Assembly: GCF_048268085.1 (NCBI RefSeq)
Contig: NZ_JBLWWF010000008.1
Location: forward strand, 86,048-150,047
Source: Neptunicella sp048268085
GTDB lineage: Bacteria > Pseudomonadota > Gammaproteobacteria > Enterobacterales > Alteromonadaceae
Reading direction: 5' to 3'
Length of the DNA stretch: 64,000 nucleotides
Below, in pieces: positions 17,532-28,006 of the stretch; position 1 is the stretch's first letter; each line of letters opens with the position of its first letter. The position numbers and the translations under genes are program-made. The notes under the pieces were generated by a model, which was not told where the DNA came from, did no database searches, and saw nothing but the letters and a program-made list of their open reading frames with translations.

Positions 17532-19142
17532 ATGAAACCGACAATTTATGCACTATTAGTTTTGATAATGACATTGTGCGGTTGTACCAAAAACGATTTA
17601 CCGGGCAGGCATTTAAAAGGACTAATATATTGTTCTGAAGGTAGCCCGGGCAGTTTTAACCCTCAACTCGATACTTCAGGTACTACCGCCGATGCCAGTG
17701 CCCATCAAATTTATGATCGTTTAATTGAATTTGACTCTGCCAGCAATACGCTCGTGCCGGGATTAGCCAGCAGCTGGCTAGTCAGTTCAGATGGACTTAC
17801 TTACACGTTTCAGTTACGCAAAAAAGTTAGTTTTCACCACACTGCCTATTTCACCCCAACTCGTTATTTTAATGCCGATGATGTGTTGTTTAGTATCGAT
17901 CGATGGCGTTTGGACGATCATCCTTATCATAATGTCTCTGGTGGTACTTATCCTTATTTTGTCAGTCTTGGATTAGCCTCACTTATCGATAAAGTAGAAC
18001 GGATCAACGGTTATCGAGTGGAAATTACCTTAACCCGTCCCGACAGTTCATTTCTGGCTAATCTGGCGACTGATTTTGCCGTCATCCTGTCAGAGGAATA
18101 CGCCCAACAGTTGCTGGATAAAGGTGTTCCAGAACAGATTGATAACTTCCCGATTGGTACTGGGCCTTTTGTTTTCGAGCGATATCGTAAGGGCCGTTAT
18201 ATTCGCTATCAGCGCAATGATGAATATTGGCATCACCCGGTAGCCATTAATAAATTGATTTTTGATATTACCCCGTCCAGTTCAACTCGACTCGCTAAAC
18301 TATTGACCGGTGAATGTGATGCCATTGCATTTCCGTCCTATAGCGATTTAAGCGTGATCGAAAATAGACCCAGTTTGCAAGCTGATGAAAAGCCCGGGTT
18401 AAATGTCGGCTTTTGGGCATTCAACACTCAAAAGCCTCCCTTTAATAACCCTAAAGTACGCAAAGCACTGGCAATGGCGATTGATAAAGATACCTTAATC
18501 AATGCGGTTTACTACGATAGCGCAGTACGCGCCAGAGGCATCCTCCCCCCAACGTCCTGGGCATACCAAAGCAACGTACGTGATACCAGTTATAATCCGG
18601 TAATGGCACGTGAGTTACTGGATGAAGCGGGTATCGAGCCTGGTTTTACTATGGATGTATGGGCCATGCCCATCGAACGCGCCTATAACCCTAATGCCAG
18701 AAAAATGGCCGAATTAATCAAAGGTTACCTTCAACAAGTGGGGGTTAAGGTCAATGTGGTGAGTTATGAATGGGCGACGTTTCGCAGCAAGCTAAGGGAA
18801 GGACTACATGATTCTGTGCTGATTGGTTGGAATGCCGACAACGGGGATCCGGATAATTTTTATCGTCCATTATTTAGCTGTGCTGCCATTGCCTCGGGTA
18901 CCAATCGTTCAAACTGGTGTAATAAGAAATATGACAATTTGATCAATCAGGCCTTACTTTATACCGAACCTGAAGTGCGCCGTTTGTTTTATCAACTCGC
19001 TAATGCCATTCTTGTCGAAGAAATGCCACTGGTTCCCATTGCTCATGCTTACCGTTACCAGGCTTATCAAAGTAATTTACGTCATTTTGATATTAATCCA
19101 TTTGGTGGTATCCGTTTAGGGGGAGTCGAGAAGAGCCAATGA
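17532..19142 (+). CDS. sapA: SapA, substrate-binding protein of the Sap ABC transporter
   Basis: A 536-residue SBP_bac_5 family solute-binding protein. The N-terminus ends in LCGC, a lipobox, so here SapA is probably a membrane-anchored lipoprotein rather than free periplasmic. The binding-protein body includes LVPGLASSWLVSSDGLTYTFQLRK and NVGFWAFNTQKPPFNNPKVRKA. In enterobacteria Sap proteins are linked to antimicrobial-peptide resistance, putrescine export and potassium uptake. It is first of five overlapping genes, sapABCDF. Confidence 0.9.
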   Translation: MKPTIYALLVLIMTLCGCTKNDLPGRHLKGLIYCSEGSPGSFNPQLDTSGTTADASAHQIYDRLIEFDSASNTLVPGLASSWLVSSDGLTYTFQLRKKVSFHHTAYFTPTRYFNADDVLFSIDRWRLDDHPYHNVSGGTYPYFVSLGLASLIDKVERINGYRVEITLTRPDSSFLANLATDFAVILSEEYAQQLLDKGVPEQIDNFPIGTGPFVFERYRKGRYIRYQRNDEYWHHPVAINKLIFDITPSSSTRLAKLLTGECDAIAFPSYSDLSVIENRPSLQADEKPGLNVGFWAFNTQKPPFNNPKVRKALAMAIDKDTLINAVYYDSAVRARGILPPTSWAYQSNVRDTSYNPVMARELLDEAGIEPGFTMDVWAMPIERAYNPNARKMAELIKGYLQQVGVKVNVVSYEWATFRSKLREGLHDSVLIGWNADNGDPDNFYRPLFSCAAIASGTNRSNWCNKKYDNLINQALLYTEPEVRRLFYQLANAILVEEMPLVPIAHAYRYQAYQSNLRHFDINPFGGIRLGGVEKSQ

Positions 19143-20170
19143 TTTCCTATTTACTGCGCCGACTGAACCTGTTTGTTATTACCATGCTGGTAGTGACATT
19201 AGCCTCCTTTGCACTCATATATCTGTTTCCGGGCGATCCGCTCGTTAATCTAACTGGTGTCGTGGCCAGCACACCGGAACAACACAGCAAACTGGTACAT
19301 ATGCATGGATTTGATGGCAATGTTATTCAGCAATATGGTATTTATTTGAAACACCTCCTCGTAGGAGAATGGGGCGTGAGCGCCAGTTCAGGCAATCCCA
19401 TTATGAGTGAGATACTGCTAGTTTTACCGGCCAGTCTGGAGTTAAGTGTCTACGCGATGGTTGTTGCAATGTTAATTGGCATCCCGTTGGGTTTTTGGGC
19501 TGGATTGCGTCATCGTCGTCGAGTCGATATCAGTATTTTATCAGCCAGTGTACTGGGTTATTCGGTACCGGTTTTTTGGTTGGCATTATTGCTTATTTTG
19601 TTTTTTTCCTTGCAACTGGGTTGGTTCCCAATGTCCGGTCGGCTGAGTTTGCTGTTTGATATTCCCCATTACAGTGGGTTTATTCTGATTGATATTTTAC
19701 ATTCGGATATGCCGAATAAATATGATGCACTGAATAATGCGCTACGCCACATGATCTTACCCACCTTATCCATCGCCTTTGTCACTAGTACTATCGTCAT
19801 CCGTATTACACGACGCTCGGTGGCCGATGTGATGCAAAGTGACTACATCAAAGCCGCAATTGCACGGGGCTTGTCCAAGCCACAAGTTATCTGGCGACAC
19901 GGTGTACGCAACAGCTTATTGCCGATACTTCCCCAATTGGTGCTGCAATTTACCGCACTGTTAACCAATGCGATGATAGTAGAAGTGATTTTTTCTTGGC
20001 CTGGAATCGGTAACTGGCTGATGCAAGCTATTTATGTACAGGATTTTCCGGCCATTCGAGGCGGCGTACTGGCAGTATCCACCGTGGTAATTATTTTTAC
20101 GCTGTGTATGGACATTATATTGCGCATCACCAATCCGCTAAAAAACAGGGATATACATGGGACAATCTAA
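19139..20170 (+). CDS. sapB: SapB, ABC transporter permease
   Basis: A 343-residue inner-membrane permease of the DppB type with about six spans. The cytoplasmic EAA loop, near AAIARGLSKPQVIWRHGVRN, docks the ATPases. Start overlaps the sapA stop by 4 bases, and the end overlaps sapC by 14 bases. Confidence 0.92.
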   Translation: MISYLLRRLNLFVITMLVVTLASFALIYLFPGDPLVNLTGVVASTPEQHSKLVHMHGFDGNVIQQYGIYLKHLLVGEWGVSASSGNPIMSEILLVLPASLELSVYAMVVAMLIGIPLGFWAGLRHRRRVDISILSASVLGYSVPVFWLALLLILFFSLQLGWFPMSGRLSLLFDIPHYSGFILIDILHSDMPNKYDALNNALRHMILPTLSIAFVTSTIVIRITRRSVADVMQSDYIKAAIARGLSKPQVIWRHGVRNSLLPILPQLVLQFTALLTNAMIVEVIFSWPGIGNWLMQAIYVQDFPAIRGGVLAVSTVVIIFTLCMDIILRITNPLKNRDIHGTI

Positions 20171-21050
20171 ACTCTATCTGGAAGATCATTTCCCATCCCC
20201 TATTCGGCACACGTGGATTGAATTTAGACGAAACCATGTGTCGATGCTGGGTTTATGGTTATTAATCATGTTTATTATCGTGATTATCTTTGCTCCGGGT
20301 ATCTCTCCTTTTAGCCCCACCGAACAAAATACCGATGTAATTTTATTGCCTCCAGCATGGGATAGTAGCGGCACTATTGTGCACTTATTCGGTACCGACA
20401 GCTTAGGACGGGATGTGTTATCACGGGTTATTCATGGCAGCAGGCTGACTTTTGGAATTAGTATTCTGTTGGTACTGATTGCCATGTTAATCGGGTTTAG
20501 TTTAGGGGCTTTTGCCGGGATGGGACACGGGATCCGCGCCAGTGTCTTGAATCATTTACTGGATGCGGTGATGGTTATTCCTACCTTGATTATCGCTATC
20601 ATCATCGTGGCTATTCTGGGTACCGGATTGGCCAATTGTATGTGGGCAATAACCTTGGCACTGATCCCCAAATTTATTCACCTAACTCGAGATTTGGTGC
20701 GTACAGAGAGTCATATGGAATATGTTACCGCAGCTCGTTTAGACGGCGCCAGTAATACCCGCATCCTGTTTGACTCAATCCTGCCCAATATGATCGAACC
20801 CTTGGTGGTGAATGGTACCTTTTCCTTATCACTGGCAATACTTGATATTAGTGCGCTGGGTTTCTTAAACTTGGGGGCACAAGCTCCGTCTTCAGAGCTA
20901 GGGGCAATGTTATCTGATGGATTAGAGTTAGCCTATATTGCACCATGGAATATAGCCTTACCCGGTGGCGCCATCTTATTAATGCTTATCTCGGTTAATT
21001 TAGTTGGAGATGGCCTAAGAACCGCATTAAGAAACAGGTTGCAGCAATAA
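20157..21050 (+). CDS. sapC: SapC, ABC transporter permease
   Basis: A 297-residue DppC-type permease with a cytoplasmic N-terminal tail, a first span at about 30-50, and the EAA loop around TAARLDGASNTRILFDSILPN. It pairs with SapB to form the channel. The stop shares one base with the sapD start (TAATG). Confidence 0.92.
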   Translation: MGQSKLYLEDHFPSPIRHTWIEFRRNHVSMLGLWLLIMFIIVIIFAPGISPFSPTEQNTDVILLPPAWDSSGTIVHLFGTDSLGRDVLSRVIHGSRLTFGISILLVLIAMLIGFSLGAFAGMGHGIRASVLNHLLDAVMVIPTLIIAIIIVAILGTGLANCMWAITLALIPKFIHLTRDLVRTESHMEYVTAARLDGASNTRILFDSILPNMIEPLVVNGTFSLSLAILDISALGFLNLGAQAPSSELGAMLSDGLELAYIAPWNIALPGGAILLMLISVNLVGDGLRTALRNRLQQ

Positions 21051-22045
21051 TGCTATTACTCGACATTAAAAACTTAACCTTAGAAATTGATACCACTAAT
21101 GGCTGGGTAAAGGCACTGGATAAAGTCAATATTAGCCTTAAACGAGGTCAAATTAGTGCATTAGTCGGCGAGTCCGGTTCCGGTAAAAGCCTGATTGTAC
21201 GCACAATAGTTGGCGCGGTGCCGGATAGATGGCGTATCACTGCCGACCGAATGACCTGGAAAGGCCGGGATTTATTGTCCATGTCAGAGCGGGAACGACG
21301 CCAAATTACCCGTGAAGAGATGTCGGTTATTTTCCAAAAAGCGGCCAATGCCTTTGATCCCACGGCCACTTTAGGTGAGCAAATCTTGGAAAACGTGCCT
21401 GATCACCTACTCGAAAAAAGTAGCTTTTGGCAACGCAAACAGCAACGCGAAGAAATAGTGATCAAACATCTGCATAAAGTCGGTATTAAAGACCATCAAC
21501 AATGCATGCGGGCTTATCCCCATCAGGTTGCTGATGATGTCTGCCAAAAAGTCATGCTGGTCAGTGCGTTGGTTAATAAGCCGGAATTATTAATTGCTGA
21601 CGATCCCACTATGGGAATGGAGCTGATCAACAAAGTCCAAATATTAAAACTGCTTACCAAGTTGAATCAGATTCAAAACTTGACCATATTTTTTGTTGCT
21701 CATGATCTGCTGGCAATTGGCAATATTGCGACTGATATGACCGTACTTTATTGTGGTCAAACTGTGGAAAGCGGCAGTATGGAACAGTTACGGACTAAGC
21801 CTTTACATCCCTATACACAAGCATTACTGCACAGTGCACCAAGCTTTCGTAAAGATTTACCTCCCAAAGCGCCGTTGTCTTCGTTACCGGGTACGATTCC
21901 GACACTGCAACATTTACCCATTGGTTGTCGGTTAGGGCCACGCTGTCCCAGAGCGCAAAAAGAATGCGTTAAGGTCCCTTTACCCAAACGGATCCATGAT
22001 CATAGCTATAGCTGTCATTTTCCCCTTAACAGGAATCCAAAATGA
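21050..22045 (+). CDS. sapD: SapD, ABC transporter ATP-binding protein
   Basis: A 331-residue oligopeptide-type ATPase. Walker A is GESGSGKS, and the C-terminal Cys-rich domain typical of OppD/DppD (CRLGPRCPRAQKEC) is present. Two catalytic blocks are atypical: the LSGGQ signature position reads VADDVCQ, and Walker B ends in ADDPT rather than ADEPT, an Asp for the catalytic Glu. Together with an intact SapF this suggests one strong and one weak ATP site. The end overlaps sapF by 4 bases. Confidence 0.92.
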   Translation: MLLLDIKNLTLEIDTTNGWVKALDKVNISLKRGQISALVGESGSGKSLIVRTIVGAVPDRWRITADRMTWKGRDLLSMSERERRQITREEMSVIFQKAANAFDPTATLGEQILENVPDHLLEKSSFWQRKQQREEIVIKHLHKVGIKDHQQCMRAYPHQVADDVCQKVMLVSALVNKPELLIADDPTMGMELINKVQILKLLTKLNQIQNLTIFFVAHDLLAIGNIATDMTVLYCGQTVESGSMEQLRTKPLHPYTQALLHSAPSFRKDLPPKAPLSSLPGTIPTLQHLPIGCRLGPRCPRAQKECVKVPLPKRIHDHSYSCHFPLNRNPK

Positions 22046-22821
22046 GTGTTTTACTGTCAGTTCAAAATCTGACATTCACCAAAACCACCAAAACGGGTTT
22101 ATTTAATCAACCTAAAGTATTTCATTTATCACCGTTGGACTTCGAGCTACAAGCCGGTGAAACCATGGCAATAATTGGTGACAACGGCTCAGGCAAATCT
22201 ACCGTTGCCAAACTGTTAGTAGGAGCTGAAACCCCCGATAGCGGCAGCATTATCCTTAACGGTGAAACCATGCAGCCTGGCAATATTAAGCAACGCTGTT
22301 TAAAAATACGGATGATTTTTCAGCATAGCCAAAGTTCGTTAAATCCCGGCTTAACCTTGGGCGCACTGCTGGATGAACCGCTGAAACTGAATACCAAGCT
22401 AATAGCAAACGATCGGCGTCGCAAGATTGAAAGTACGTTAATCCAAGTGGGTCTGATGGCCGATCACGCGCACTTCTATCCACATATGTTATCAGAGGGC
22501 CAGAAGCAGCGAGCCGCACTAGCAAGAGCGTTAATTCTTAACCCTGAAGTCATCGTTGCTGATGAGCCATTTGCAGCGCTTGACCCTTCTGTGCGCTCTC
22601 AAACGGTAAACTTGTTAGTCAAGCTGCAACAAGACTTGGGTGTCGGCTTTATTTTTATTTCTCACAACCTGGGCATCGTTCGTCATATCAGTGATCGCGT
22701 ATTAGTCATGCAGAAAGGACAAGTGATCGAAGCCGGTAAAACCGACGTTATTTTTAACTGGCCGAAAACCGATTACACCAAAAAACTGGTCGATGCTTAT
22801 CAATCACTGAATAGAAAATAG
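22042..22821 (+). CDS. sapF: SapF, ABC transporter ATP-binding protein
   Basis: A 259-residue ATPase with complete motifs: Walker A GDNGSGKS, signature LSEGQKQR, Walker B VIVADEPF and H-loop ISHN. It is the second ATPase of the Sap system and the last gene of the operon, followed by a bidirectional terminator. Confidence 0.93.
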   Translation: MSVLLSVQNLTFTKTTKTGLFNQPKVFHLSPLDFELQAGETMAIIGDNGSGKSTVAKLLVGAETPDSGSIILNGETMQPGNIKQRCLKIRMIFQHSQSSLNPGLTLGALLDEPLKLNTKLIANDRRRKIESTLIQVGLMADHAHFYPHMLSEGQKQRAALARALILNPEVIVADEPFAALDPSVRSQTVNLLVKLQQDLGVGFIFISHNLGIVRHISDRVLVMQKGQVIEAGKTDVIFNWPKTDYTKKLVDAYQSLNRK

Positions 22822-22874
22822 TCAACATTCCCGTCGGTTTTATAACGTCCCTGATTGAGCTGATAACCGAAATA

Positions 22875-22900
22875 AAAAAAGCGCCATACGGCGCTTTTTT
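22875..22900. terminator. Bidirectional terminator between sapF and ppiD
   Basis: AAAAAAGCGCC-ATAC-GGCGCTTTTTT is symmetrical, with A-tract and T-tract on either side, placed between convergent genes. Confidence 0.88.
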
Positions 22901-22924
22901 GAATTTAATCAGATAGAAATAAAG

Positions 22925-24817
22925 TTATATTTTGCTAAACACTTCTATATCAGCTTGTGCCTTGAGGGCTTCAACAAAACTTCCCATGGCTTGCTGTGAT
23001 TTCATCGACTGCAATCGTTGTTTTAGTCCAGCCAACTGAGTGTCATCTGCCGCTTCGGCGCTATTAATTTGCGTCACTTCAACTAGTGCTGCATCACCAC
23101 CACTAATCTCAACTACAGCCCGATTACTTTTATCTGCAGTAGAAAGTTTAAAGGCTTCGTTACTAATTGCAGGTGCAACCGGTGAACCATATCGAGGCAT
23201 GGCTTTCTGTTCTTTCCATTCAACCGATTTTTCTGCCAACTTAGCACTAATGTCTTGTCCATCATTCAATTCTGCTAGTAATGATTGAGCCCAATCTACC
23301 GCTGCCTGTTGCATCTTATCAGCAGTTAAGGTTTCAGTGATTTGTGTTTTGACTTCATCAATACTGCGCGTTCTTACCGCTTCATGTTCATGCATACGGT
23401 AAACGACTAAATGATTATTACCCACTTCTTTAACCTCACTGTTTACTCCTTGGTAAACAATTTCATCGGTAAAGACATCATTTAAAATAGCCGGTTGGTT
23501 AAACAACTCAGGGGCATCGTTACGGGTAAATAAGGCCGTTGTTTGTACTTTTTTACCTGCAATTTCAGCAACTTCATCTAAATTGTCCGGAACTTCAAAC
23601 GCAACTTCAGCCATTCGCTGATGAAGGGAGTAAAGCTTATTTATCGCTTTATCCTGTTTCACACTGGCAATAACTTGTTCACGAGCATCGGCCAACGGTG
23701 TAACTTGCTCCAATTTGCTATCCAATAACTTAATAATATGGAAACCGAAACTACTTTTTACTACCCCAGACACTTGACCTGCATCTGTCATCGCAAAAGC
23801 CGCCTCTTCAAAGGCTGGATCCATATCACCTTTACTAAACCAATCGAGTTCGCCGCCATTTTCGGCACTGGATATATCGGCAGAATATTGTGCCGCCAAA
23901 TCAGAAAAGTCGTCACCCGCCTTTACTTTCGCCAATACTTCCTCGGCGGTTTTCTTAGCAGCGTCTTCGTCATCACCAAATTCAATTAAAATATGAGCCA
24001 CTTTACGCTGTCCTTCCGTGCGGAAGGAATCAAGATTATCTTGATAGTACTGGTTGATTTCATCGTCACTTACATCAATGCCTGCTAATAAGTCATCGAT
24101 ATTCAGTTCCACATAATCTAATGAAATCTTTTCTTGTGTATCAAATTGACTAATATGCCCTTGATAGTATTCGTTGATTTCTTCGTCAGATACCGATACC
24201 TGATCAGCAAAATCACTGCCCGGCACTTGAATATAACGAATATCGCGAGTCTGTTGCTGTAATTGATAGACCTGCTCGGCTTCTGAAGATAACGCAAAAT
24301 CCGTCCCTAACAATGCTTGTATGACCTGTTGACGAGTCATATCACTACGCATCGTATCGCGGAAGGTACTGGGTTGATAACCAACCTGACGTAATATTGC
24401 TAAATAGGTATCATTATTGAATTTTCCATCCAACTGGAATTCTTTCATATTAACAATACGCTGTTTGATTTGTTCCGCGCTGATGCGCAGCCCCATTTTC
24501 TCGGCGGTTTGTTCAAACAAGGTTTCTGCGATAAGGCGATCCAGTACTGATTGACGAATTTGTTTCAGATAACCTGAATCCGCTGCCAAGTCAGCAAAAC
24601 TATCTCCATATTGCGATTCCAGTCTGGCTCGCTCATTTTGATAGGCCTTTTCAAATGTATTAGTCCCGATTTCGGTGCCATTCACTGTAGCGACAGGCTG
24701 CTCACCTCGAGTATTTAAGTAGCTGCCTACCCCTGCCAATGCAAACGTAATACATACCAATCCTAAAATCGCTTTAGCCCAGAAGCCTTGCGAACCTTCA
24801 CGAATTTTTTCTAACAT
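22925..24817 (-). CDS. ppiD: PpiD, inner-membrane-anchored peptidyl-prolyl isomerase-like chaperone
   Basis: A 630-residue protein with one N-terminal membrane span (about residues 12-32), a SurA-like N-terminal chaperone region, a parvulin domain (about 265-365: VAHILIEF...GGELDWFSKGDM...FGFHIIKL) and a C-terminal helical region. It helps newly exported proteins leave the Sec channel on the periplasmic side. It is downstream of hupB, the usual order after lon. Confidence 0.93.
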   Translation of the reverse strand: MLEKIREGSQGFWAKAILGLVCITFALAGVGSYLNTRGEQPVATVNGTEIGTNTFEKAYQNERARLESQYGDSFADLAADSGYLKQIRQSVLDRLIAETLFEQTAEKMGLRISAEQIKQRIVNMKEFQLDGKFNNDTYLAILRQVGYQPSTFRDTMRSDMTRQQVIQALLGTDFALSSEAEQVYQLQQQTRDIRYIQVPGSDFADQVSVSDEEINEYYQGHISQFDTQEKISLDYVELNIDDLLAGIDVSDDEINQYYQDNLDSFRTEGQRKVAHILIEFGDDEDAAKKTAEEVLAKVKAGDDFSDLAAQYSADISSAENGGELDWFSKGDMDPAFEEAAFAMTDAGQVSGVVKSSFGFHIIKLLDSKLEQVTPLADAREQVIASVKQDKAINKLYSLHQRMAEVAFEVPDNLDEVAEIAGKKVQTTALFTRNDAPELFNQPAILNDVFTDEIVYQGVNSEVKEVGNNHLVVYRMHEHEAVRTRSIDEVKTQITETLTADKMQQAAVDWAQSLLAELNDGQDISAKLAEKSVEWKEQKAMPRYGSPVAPAISNEAFKLSTADKSNRAVVEISGGDAALVEVTQINSAEAADDTQLAGLKQRLQSMKSQQAMGSFVEALKAQADIEVFSKI

Positions 24818-25037
24818 GGTGCTTTTCGAACTCCAATTTGATTTTATCTCGTTATCGGAAATTCGATCACGACATTTCCAGAGGCCGGATTATAACGTAA
24901 TAACGCCTCAGTGAAAAAGCATCTATGCGGCTTAAAGGGCGATAAATTAGTCTATATGGTGGTTTTTAATCCGACATCGCCAAACTGCGATGATTGATGC
25001 AATCAAACATCCTGACGAAAGTGATGTTGCAGAAAAC

Positions 25038-25067
25038 AAAAAGGCGATGATAAATCATCGCCTTTTT
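25038..25067 (-). terminator. Terminator of hupB
   Basis: GGCGATGAT and ATCATCGCC form a 9-bp stem with a 2-base core loop, flanked by AAAAA and TTTTT, so it works on either strand. It is 18 bases past the hupB stop. Confidence 0.88.
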
Positions 25068-25084
25068 AAAATCCGAAAATCGAC

Positions 25085-25357
25085 TTAGTTACAAGCGTCT
25101 TTCAGGGCTTTACCAGCTTTGAAAGAAGGAACTTTAGCTGCAGCAATTTGGATAGTAGCTCCAGTTTGCGGGTTACGGCCTGTACGAGCAGCACGTTCGC
25201 GTACTGAAAAAGTACCGAAACCAACCAACGCAACTTGATCACCGTCTTTAAGTGCTTCTGTTACTGCGTCTGTCAGCGCGTCCAATGCACGGCCAGCTGA
25301 CGCTTTAGAAATATCGGCACCCGCGGCAATTTTGTCGATTAATTGAGACTTGTTCAC
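25085..25357 (-). CDS. hupB: DNA-binding protein HU-beta
   Basis: A 90-residue histone-like protein with the HU signature GFGTFSVRERAARTGRNPQTG. It bends and compacts DNA as a dimer. The gene is in its standard place between lon and ppiD and has its own terminator. Confidence 0.96.
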   Translation of the reverse strand: MNKSQLIDKIAAGADISKASAGRALDALTDAVTEALKDGDQVALVGFGTFSVRERAARTGRNPQTGATIQIAAAKVPSFKAGKALKDACN

Positions 25358-25593
25358 AATATCATCCCCTTCACTTGTTATTATATTGTTTGGTTAACTG
25401 AACCAGTTTTAATAAATTGTTTTTTCATACCTGAGAAACAACTCACGAATGTTCAAACAAACTTGATTTTAAATGAATCACCGCTATCCCTTTTGCGATA
25501 AGGCCTGTGGCGAAACTGAATCTAAGGCTACCACAACTTTTGTCAGAGTGAAGCCCCAAATTCGAAAAAAATGCAAAAAAGTTGGCTGAAATC

Positions 25594-27960
25594 CTATTTT
25601 TTAGCTTTATTGCTGCTTACTGGTGCAAATTTAAGCGGTTCTTCCTGCAATGCCAATGCCAAAACTTCATCAATCCATTGCACTGCATGGATATCTAGGT
25701 CTTGTTTTACATTCTTAGGTATCTCTTCTAAATCCCTTTCATTTTCTTTGGGGATAATAACCGTTTTAATTCCACCACGGTGAGCTGCTAATAATTTCTC
25801 TTTTAAGCCACCGATAGCCAGTACTTCACCACGCAACGTGATTTCACCCGTCATGGCTACATCACAACGAACCGGATTACCGGTCAAACAAGACACCAAT
25901 GCTGTACACATTCCAATCCCTGCACTGGGACCGTCTTTAGGTGTTGCTCCTTCAGGCACATGCACGTGAATATCACGTTTTTCATGAAAGTCATCATTAA
26001 TGCGTAATTTCTCAGCTCGACTGCGCACGACCGTCATCGCAGTTTGTATCGATTCCTGCATAACATCGCCCAATGACCCCGTAAAGGTAGTTTTACCTTT
26101 GCCGGGCACCGAGGTGGTTTCAATCGTCAATAACTCTCCACCGACCTGAGTCCACGCCAGACCAGTTACCTGACCAATCTGGTTGTTCTTGTCTGCTTTG
26201 CCGTAATCGAAACGTTGTACGCCCAGATATTTAGCCAAGTTTTTCTGGTTGACGACCACATGCTTAATCGACTTATCCAATAAAATGTCTTTGACTGCTT
26301 TACGACAAATTTTGGATATTTCCCGCTCCAGACTACGTACACCAGCTTCGCGAGTGTAATATCGGATAATGCCGATAATGGCCGACTCTTCAATTGTCAG
26401 CTCACCTTTTTTCAAGCCATTTCGTTCAATTTGCTTTCCAATCAAATGACCTTTGGCAATATTCAACTTCTCATCTTCGGTATAGCCAGATAAACGGATG
26501 ACTTCCATTCGATCCAATAGTGGGCCCGGAATATTCATACTGTTAGAAGTAGCCACAAACATCACATCAGATAAGTCGTAGTCCACTTCCAGATAGTGAT
26601 CGCTAAACGTACTATTTTGTTCCGGATCCAGTACTTCTAACAGTGCCGAAGCAGGATCACCGCGCATATCGGAAGATATTTTGTCAATTTCATCCAACAA
26701 AAACAGCGGGTTTTTCACTTCGACTTTCGCCATTTTTTGAATAAGCTTACCCGGCATTGAACCGATATAGGTCCGACGATGCCCACGTATTTCAGCCTCG
26801 TCACGTACGCCACCTAGCGCCATGCGCACATATTTACGCCCGGTAGCTTTAGCTATGGATTGACCTAATGAGGTTTTACCTACCCCTGGCGGCCCCACCA
26901 AGCACAATATAGGTCCTTTTAACTTGCGCACTCGCTGCTGTACAGCCAGATATTCGAGAATACGTTCTTTAACTTTTTCCAGACCGTAATGATCTTCGTT
27001 CAATACATTTTCGGCCACCAATAAATCACGTTTAACCTTGCTGCGTTTGAACCAAGGAACACTGACTAACCAGTCAATATAGCTTCTGACCACGGTAGCT
27101 TCAGCAGACATGGGCGACATCATTTTAAGTTTATGTAGCTCTGCACTCGCTTTTTGCTTGGCGTCAGCTGACATCTTAGCTTGTTCGATTTTTTTACCCA
27201 ACGCTTCAAACTCGTCTGGCGCGTCATCGATTTCGCCTAATTCTTTTTGGATCGCTTTCATCTGCTCGTTCAGATAATACTCGCGCTGGCTACGTTCCAT
27301 CTGTTTCTTGACCCGAGTTCGAATTTTCTTCTCGACTTGCAACAGATCAATTTCACTTTCCATCAACGCCATTAAATATTCCAGACGTTCATGTACACCA
27401 ATAATTTCCAATACTTTCTGTTTTTCCACCAACTTTAACGGCATATGCGCGGCCATTGTGTCGGCCAAACGAGCTGCATCTTCGATACCATTAAGCGAGG
27501 TAAGCACCTCTGGCGGAATTTTCTTGTTCAGTTTGATATAGCCTTCAAACTGGGAAATTGCAGAACGCACCAATACTTCCTGCTCGGCATCATTCATTTC
27601 ATCATCGGGTTTGCGAATCACTTCACCGATAAAAAATTCTTCGGTTTGCAGATAGGTTTGTACTTCACCACGCACATTACCTTCCACCAACACTTTAACC
27701 GTGCCATCGGGCAATTTAAGCAACTGCAGAATCGTGGCTACCGTGCCGACCTTGTACAAGTCATCCACTTCAGGTTCATCAACCGCGGCATCTTTCTGTG
27801 CTACCAAAAAAATCTGCTTGTCATTTTCCATCGCAGCTTCCAGGCAGCGAATCGATTTTTCACGGCCGACAAAAAGTGGGATCACCATATGCGGATACAC
27901 CACTACATCACGTAGTGCCAAGATGGGTGTTTCCAGCTGATCCATTTGCGCTTCTGTCAT
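25594..27960 (-). CDS. lon: ATP-dependent protease Lon
   Basis: A 788-residue protease with the N-terminal LON substrate-binding domain (1-200), coiled coil, AAA+ module (GPPGVGKTS; FLLDEIDK) and the C-terminal serine-lysine protease domain (PKDGPSAG Ser, followed by the conserved Lys in KEKLLAAHRGG region). It degrades misfolded and selected regulatory proteins in the cytoplasm. A heat-shock-type promoter lies 47 bp upstream. Antisense open frames inside it have no support. Confidence 0.97.
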   Translation of the reverse strand: MTEAQMDQLETPILALRDVVVYPHMVIPLFVGREKSIRCLEAAMENDKQIFLVAQKDAAVDEPEVDDLYKVGTVATILQLLKLPDGTVKVLVEGNVRGEVQTYLQTEEFFIGEVIRKPDDEMNDAEQEVLVRSAISQFEGYIKLNKKIPPEVLTSLNGIEDAARLADTMAAHMPLKLVEKQKVLEIIGVHERLEYLMALMESEIDLLQVEKKIRTRVKKQMERSQREYYLNEQMKAIQKELGEIDDAPDEFEALGKKIEQAKMSADAKQKASAELHKLKMMSPMSAEATVVRSYIDWLVSVPWFKRSKVKRDLLVAENVLNEDHYGLEKVKERILEYLAVQQRVRKLKGPILCLVGPPGVGKTSLGQSIAKATGRKYVRMALGGVRDEAEIRGHRRTYIGSMPGKLIQKMAKVEVKNPLFLLDEIDKISSDMRGDPASALLEVLDPEQNSTFSDHYLEVDYDLSDVMFVATSNSMNIPGPLLDRMEVIRLSGYTEDEKLNIAKGHLIGKQIERNGLKKGELTIEESAIIGIIRYYTREAGVRSLEREISKICRKAVKDILLDKSIKHVVVNQKNLAKYLGVQRFDYGKADKNNQIGQVTGLAWTQVGGELLTIETTSVPGKGKTTFTGSLGDVMQESIQTAMTVVRSRAEKLRINDDFHEKRDIHVHVPEGATPKDGPSAGIGMCTALVSCLTGNPVRCDVAMTGEITLRGEVLAIGGLKEKLLAAHRGGIKTVIIPKENERDLEEIPKNVKQDLDIHAVQWIDEVLALALQEEPLKFAPVSSNKAKK

Positions 27961-28006
27961 ATTTATTCTCTTTAAATTCTATTCGGCTTATTTGAACTGT
28001 TATCTG

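Noticed and set aside
27445..27915. 156-codon open frame antisense to lon
   Set aside because: It lies wholly inside lon, has no ribosome site or known family and reflects codon use of the real gene. The same holds for other long antisense frames (for example 8454-8873, 16724-17098, 37486-37827, 42139-42513).
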